Assembly (NCBI GenBank): GCA_964478915.1
Contig: CAYZKG010000002.1
Coordinates: 1 to 46,450, forward strand
DNA: 46,450 nucleotides
Direction: 5' to 3'
DNA from: CAYJUM01 sp964478915
Lineage (GTDB): Bacteria > Nitrospirota > Nitrospiria > Nitrospirales > Nitrospiraceae
Part shown: piece after piece, positions 44,868 through 46,450 of the stretch
Numbering within the stretch: position 1 is the stretch's first letter
How the letters are laid out: each line of letters opens with the position of its first letter
Translations under genes and position numbers: made by a program
Notes under the pieces: model-generated
Told to the model about the DNA's origin: nothing
Databases searched by the model: none
Seen by the model: only the letters and a program-made list of their open reading frames with translations

Positions 44868-45590
44868 ATGCCGCTCCGCGCGATCATCTTCGACTTCAAC
44901 GGCGTGATCGCCGATGACGAGAGCGTCCATTTTGCCGCCTTTCAGAAGGCCCTGGCGGAGGAGCGGCTGTTCCTTTCCAAGGAGGACTATTACGGAACCT
45001 ATCTCGGAATGGACGAGCGAAACTGCTTGGCTGCGCTGCTGAGCACCTCCCCTCACCCCAGCCCTCTCCCCGAACCGGGGAGAGGGGAGGGCGAGGGGGC
45101 CCTGATCAAGCGGATCTTCAACCGCAAGGCGGACCTCTTCCGCGAATACACTTGGGCACACAAGCCGGAGCTATTTCCAGGAGTCGTGGATGTCGTGAAA
45201 CGGGCTGGGGAGCGCTACAGGCTGGCGATCGCGTCGGGCGGGAAGAGGGAGCAGATTGAATTCGCGCTGCGGGACACGGCCATTGAAAAGGACTTTGCGG
45301 TGATCGTCTCGGCCGAAGACACGGACACCGGCAAACCCGACCCGGCCGTTTACCGGGTGGCCCTCAGACTGCTCAACGGGGTGGAGCCTTGGCCGAGGCC
45401 CTTGATCCGGCCGGAAGAGTGTCTGGTCATCGAGGATTCACTCGCGGGGATCCGATCGGCCCTTGCAGCCGGCATGAAAGTGGTCGCCGTGGCGACGACC
45501 TATCCGGCCCACGAGCTGGCCGCCGCACACTTGGTGCTTCAGAATCTTGCCGATGCATCCTTGGATCGGCTCGAAGCGCTCTTTGGATAA
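44868..45590 (+). CDS. HAD-superfamily hydrolase (phosphoglucomutase-like) with repeat insertion
   Basis: The 240-residue product contains HAD motif I FDFNGVIADDE, motif II IASGGKREQ, Lys in TGKPDP and motif IV IEDSLAG. In motif I the second Asp is Asn, as in a recognised FDFNGV subgroup. Residues 61-77 (STSPHPSPLPEPGRGEGEG region) within the cap domain are encoded by the palindromic repeat 45049-45098 and have no place in the normal fold, yet the frame is kept. ATG 44868 is chosen for homology although GGAGG is only two bases upstream; ATG 44847 is an alternative. The substrate is unknown. Confidence 0.87.
   Translation: MPLRAIIFDFNGVIADDESVHFAAFQKALAEERLFLSKEDYYGTYLGMDERNCLAALLSTSPHPSPLPEPGRGEGEGALIKRIFNRKADLFREYTWAHKPELFPGVVDVVKRAGERYRLAIASGGKREQIEFALRDTAIEKDFAVIVSAEDTDTGKPDPAVYRVALRLLNGVEPWPRPLIRPEECLVIEDSLAGIRSALAAGMKVVAVATTYPAHELAAAHLVLQNLADASLDRLEALFG
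45049..45098. repeat. CCCCTCACCCC palindrome inserted in the HAD gene
   Basis: Arms CCCCTCACCCCAGCCCTCTC and GAGAGGGGAGGGCGAGGGG surround CCCGAACCGGG. It has the same sequence family as 41036-41083. Its length keeps the reading frame open through the insertion. Confidence 0.9.
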
Positions 45591-45658
45591 ATTTGTTACA
45601 ACAAGCCGGCCGCCCCCTCATCTTCCATGTAACGCAAACGATGCGACGGGCGCGCAAC

Positions 45659-46213
45659 CTATTGGAACAACTCGGCTAAAGGAATCGTGAGGCCAGGGAG
45701 CACACTCTCCCCATCGAGTGCGTCCTGCTCCCGGAGCAGCCGGGCTGACCCATCGGCGCGGTACACGGTCGCGCTTTGGGCCTGAGGCGCAAGCACCCAC
45801 ACGAGGCGGGCGCCGGCCTCCAGGTAGTCTCGGACCTTCTGCTGGACATCAACGGGGTTATCGGATGGCGAGAGCACTTCCACCGCCAGATCGGGAGCGC
45901 CCTGAAGATACCCCTGAGGGAGCCGCCCCTCAGGGAGGCGAGCCGTAGCAATAAAGGCCACATCGGGAGCGCGCACCCGTTCAGGGTCATTGGATAGGTT
46001 GAGCACAAACCCGACATCGCCGACCACGATCTTGCCCCCTCCGCATTGGTCAACCCAGCTTGCAAGCTTGCGATAAACCCTCCCGCTCACGTCTCCATGG
46101 ACGCCCCCGACTGGAACCATTTCGATTATCTCACCGTTCACCAACTCGCGCCGAACGTCCCCCTCACCAAGTCGCCAGAGATCTTGAGCGGTCAGACGCG
46201 TTTTCGTCGCCAT
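45659..46213 (-). CDS. Uma2-family (DUF820) putative endonuclease
   Basis: The 184-residue product has the Uma2/DUF820 PD-(D/E)XK fold: LTAQDLWRLGEGDVRRELVNGEIIEMVP at the start, RAPDVAFI with the metal Asp, and LAVEVLSPSDNPVDVQQKVRDYLEAGARLVWV with Glu and downstream Lys of the active site. The frame extends to 46252, but ATG 46213 gives the usual MATKTRLTAQDL start. The family is abundant in cyanobacteria and other environmental bacteria and of uncertain role. It converges with the HAD gene. Confidence 0.9.
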   Translation of the reverse strand: MATKTRLTAQDLWRLGEGDVRRELVNGEIIEMVPVGGVHGDVSGRVYRKLASWVDQCGGGKIVVGDVGFVLNLSNDPERVRAPDVAFIATARLPEGRLPQGYLQGAPDLAVEVLSPSDNPVDVQQKVRDYLEAGARLVWVLAPQAQSATVYRADGSARLLREQDALDGESVLPGLTIPLAELFQ

Positions 46214-46334
46214 CGGATATACCACCCCCCCATTCCGGTTGGCATCCACCATAACACCGAACCCGGCCGCAACACCAGCAAGCCCTTGCTTGCCTCGGGC
46301 CTTTCCCCCGGCCTCACGGCATCTGCGGATCGCG

Positions 46335-46450
46335 CTAGGACATCCTACGAGCGACTTTGTCGTGGCAGAGCCTGGCTACCGCGAGCGCCCCTTCCGCGTG
46401 AGTGCGCCGCGGAAGTCCTTCCGGCAGCGACCCAGGCAGTGCATCCGGAT
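46335..46450 (-). CDS. Possible C-terminal fragment of a gene beyond the window edge
   Basis: One minus-strand frame is open from the edge to a TAG at 46335 and reads about 38 residues, among them LPEGLPRRTHAEGALAVARL. The composition looks protein-like, but no family is recognised and no start is in the window. The rest of 46253-46450 shows only short hairpins. Confidence 0.3.
   Translation of the reverse strand, partial: PDALPGSLPEGLPRRTHAEGALAVARLCHDKVARRMS

Overview
The window looks like a high-GC chromosomal contig from a free-living Gram-negative bacterium. Gene content fits a Nitrospira-like member of Nitrospirota: HEAT-repeat protein clusters, many small secreted proteins, a cupredoxin, a Nitrospira-type dicluster ferredoxin, and DsrE/TusA sulfur-carrier proteins. 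This taxonomic reading is inference; no rRNA or other decisive marker is present. Two 100-N runs (13854-13953 and 42012-42111) are scaffold gaps of conventional, not measured, length. Most ORFs of the GC-rich complementary strands are shadows and were left out.

Layout. Positions 1-10743 (minus strand) hold the translation/RNA operon rimP-nusA-infB-DUF503-rbfA-truB-rpsO-pnp followed by an M16 peptidase and, behind its own promoter, a secreted protein cut by the window edge. Positions 10782-12842 (minus) hold a four-gene operon: DUF192 protein, Rieske protein, chagasin-like protease inhibitor, class IV aminotransferase. It closes with an intrinsic terminator just before rimP. Positions 12927-18743 carry a ferredoxin, a secreted protein broken by a gap, a cupredoxin with an unusual metal-site pattern, a membrane-bound spermidine-synthase-like protein, a CBS protein and UDP-glucose dehydrogenase. 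Positions 18773-28384 are the most unusual block. Five HEAT-repeat proteins stand in two minus-strand operons around a secreted beta-propeller-like protein, with a small secreted protein and a phosphodiesterase-fold protein that has lost most metal ligands; next to them lies an alpha/beta-hydrolase-like protein whose nucleophile position is not serine.

Positions 28455-31884 contain a VapBC-type toxin-antitoxin pair and polA. Positions 32480-40465 hold a full histidine-degradation set in two halves: hutH, a small membrane-anchored protein and hutU on the plus strand, ftcD and hutI on the minus strand, separated by a DsrE-like gene, nth and rpsU. HutH, HutU and HutI would convert histidine to formiminoglutamate, and FtcD would pass the formimino group to tetrahydrofolate. 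Positions 40678-46450 hold small unknown proteins, TusA and a DsrE2-like protein, a KefB/TrkA-type antiporter, a HAD hydrolase and a Uma2-family protein.

The strongest undescribed signal is the non-coding DNA. A family of about 210-245 bp elements (10056-10268, 17036-17251, 22604-22848, and a composite copy at 1835-2030) has terminal inverted repeats ending in TA and two internal hairpins whose stems differ between copies but remain paired. Four other palindromic repeat families are scattered through the window. Three repeats have entered reading frames: within ftcD, within the HAD hydrolase, and at the end of hutI.
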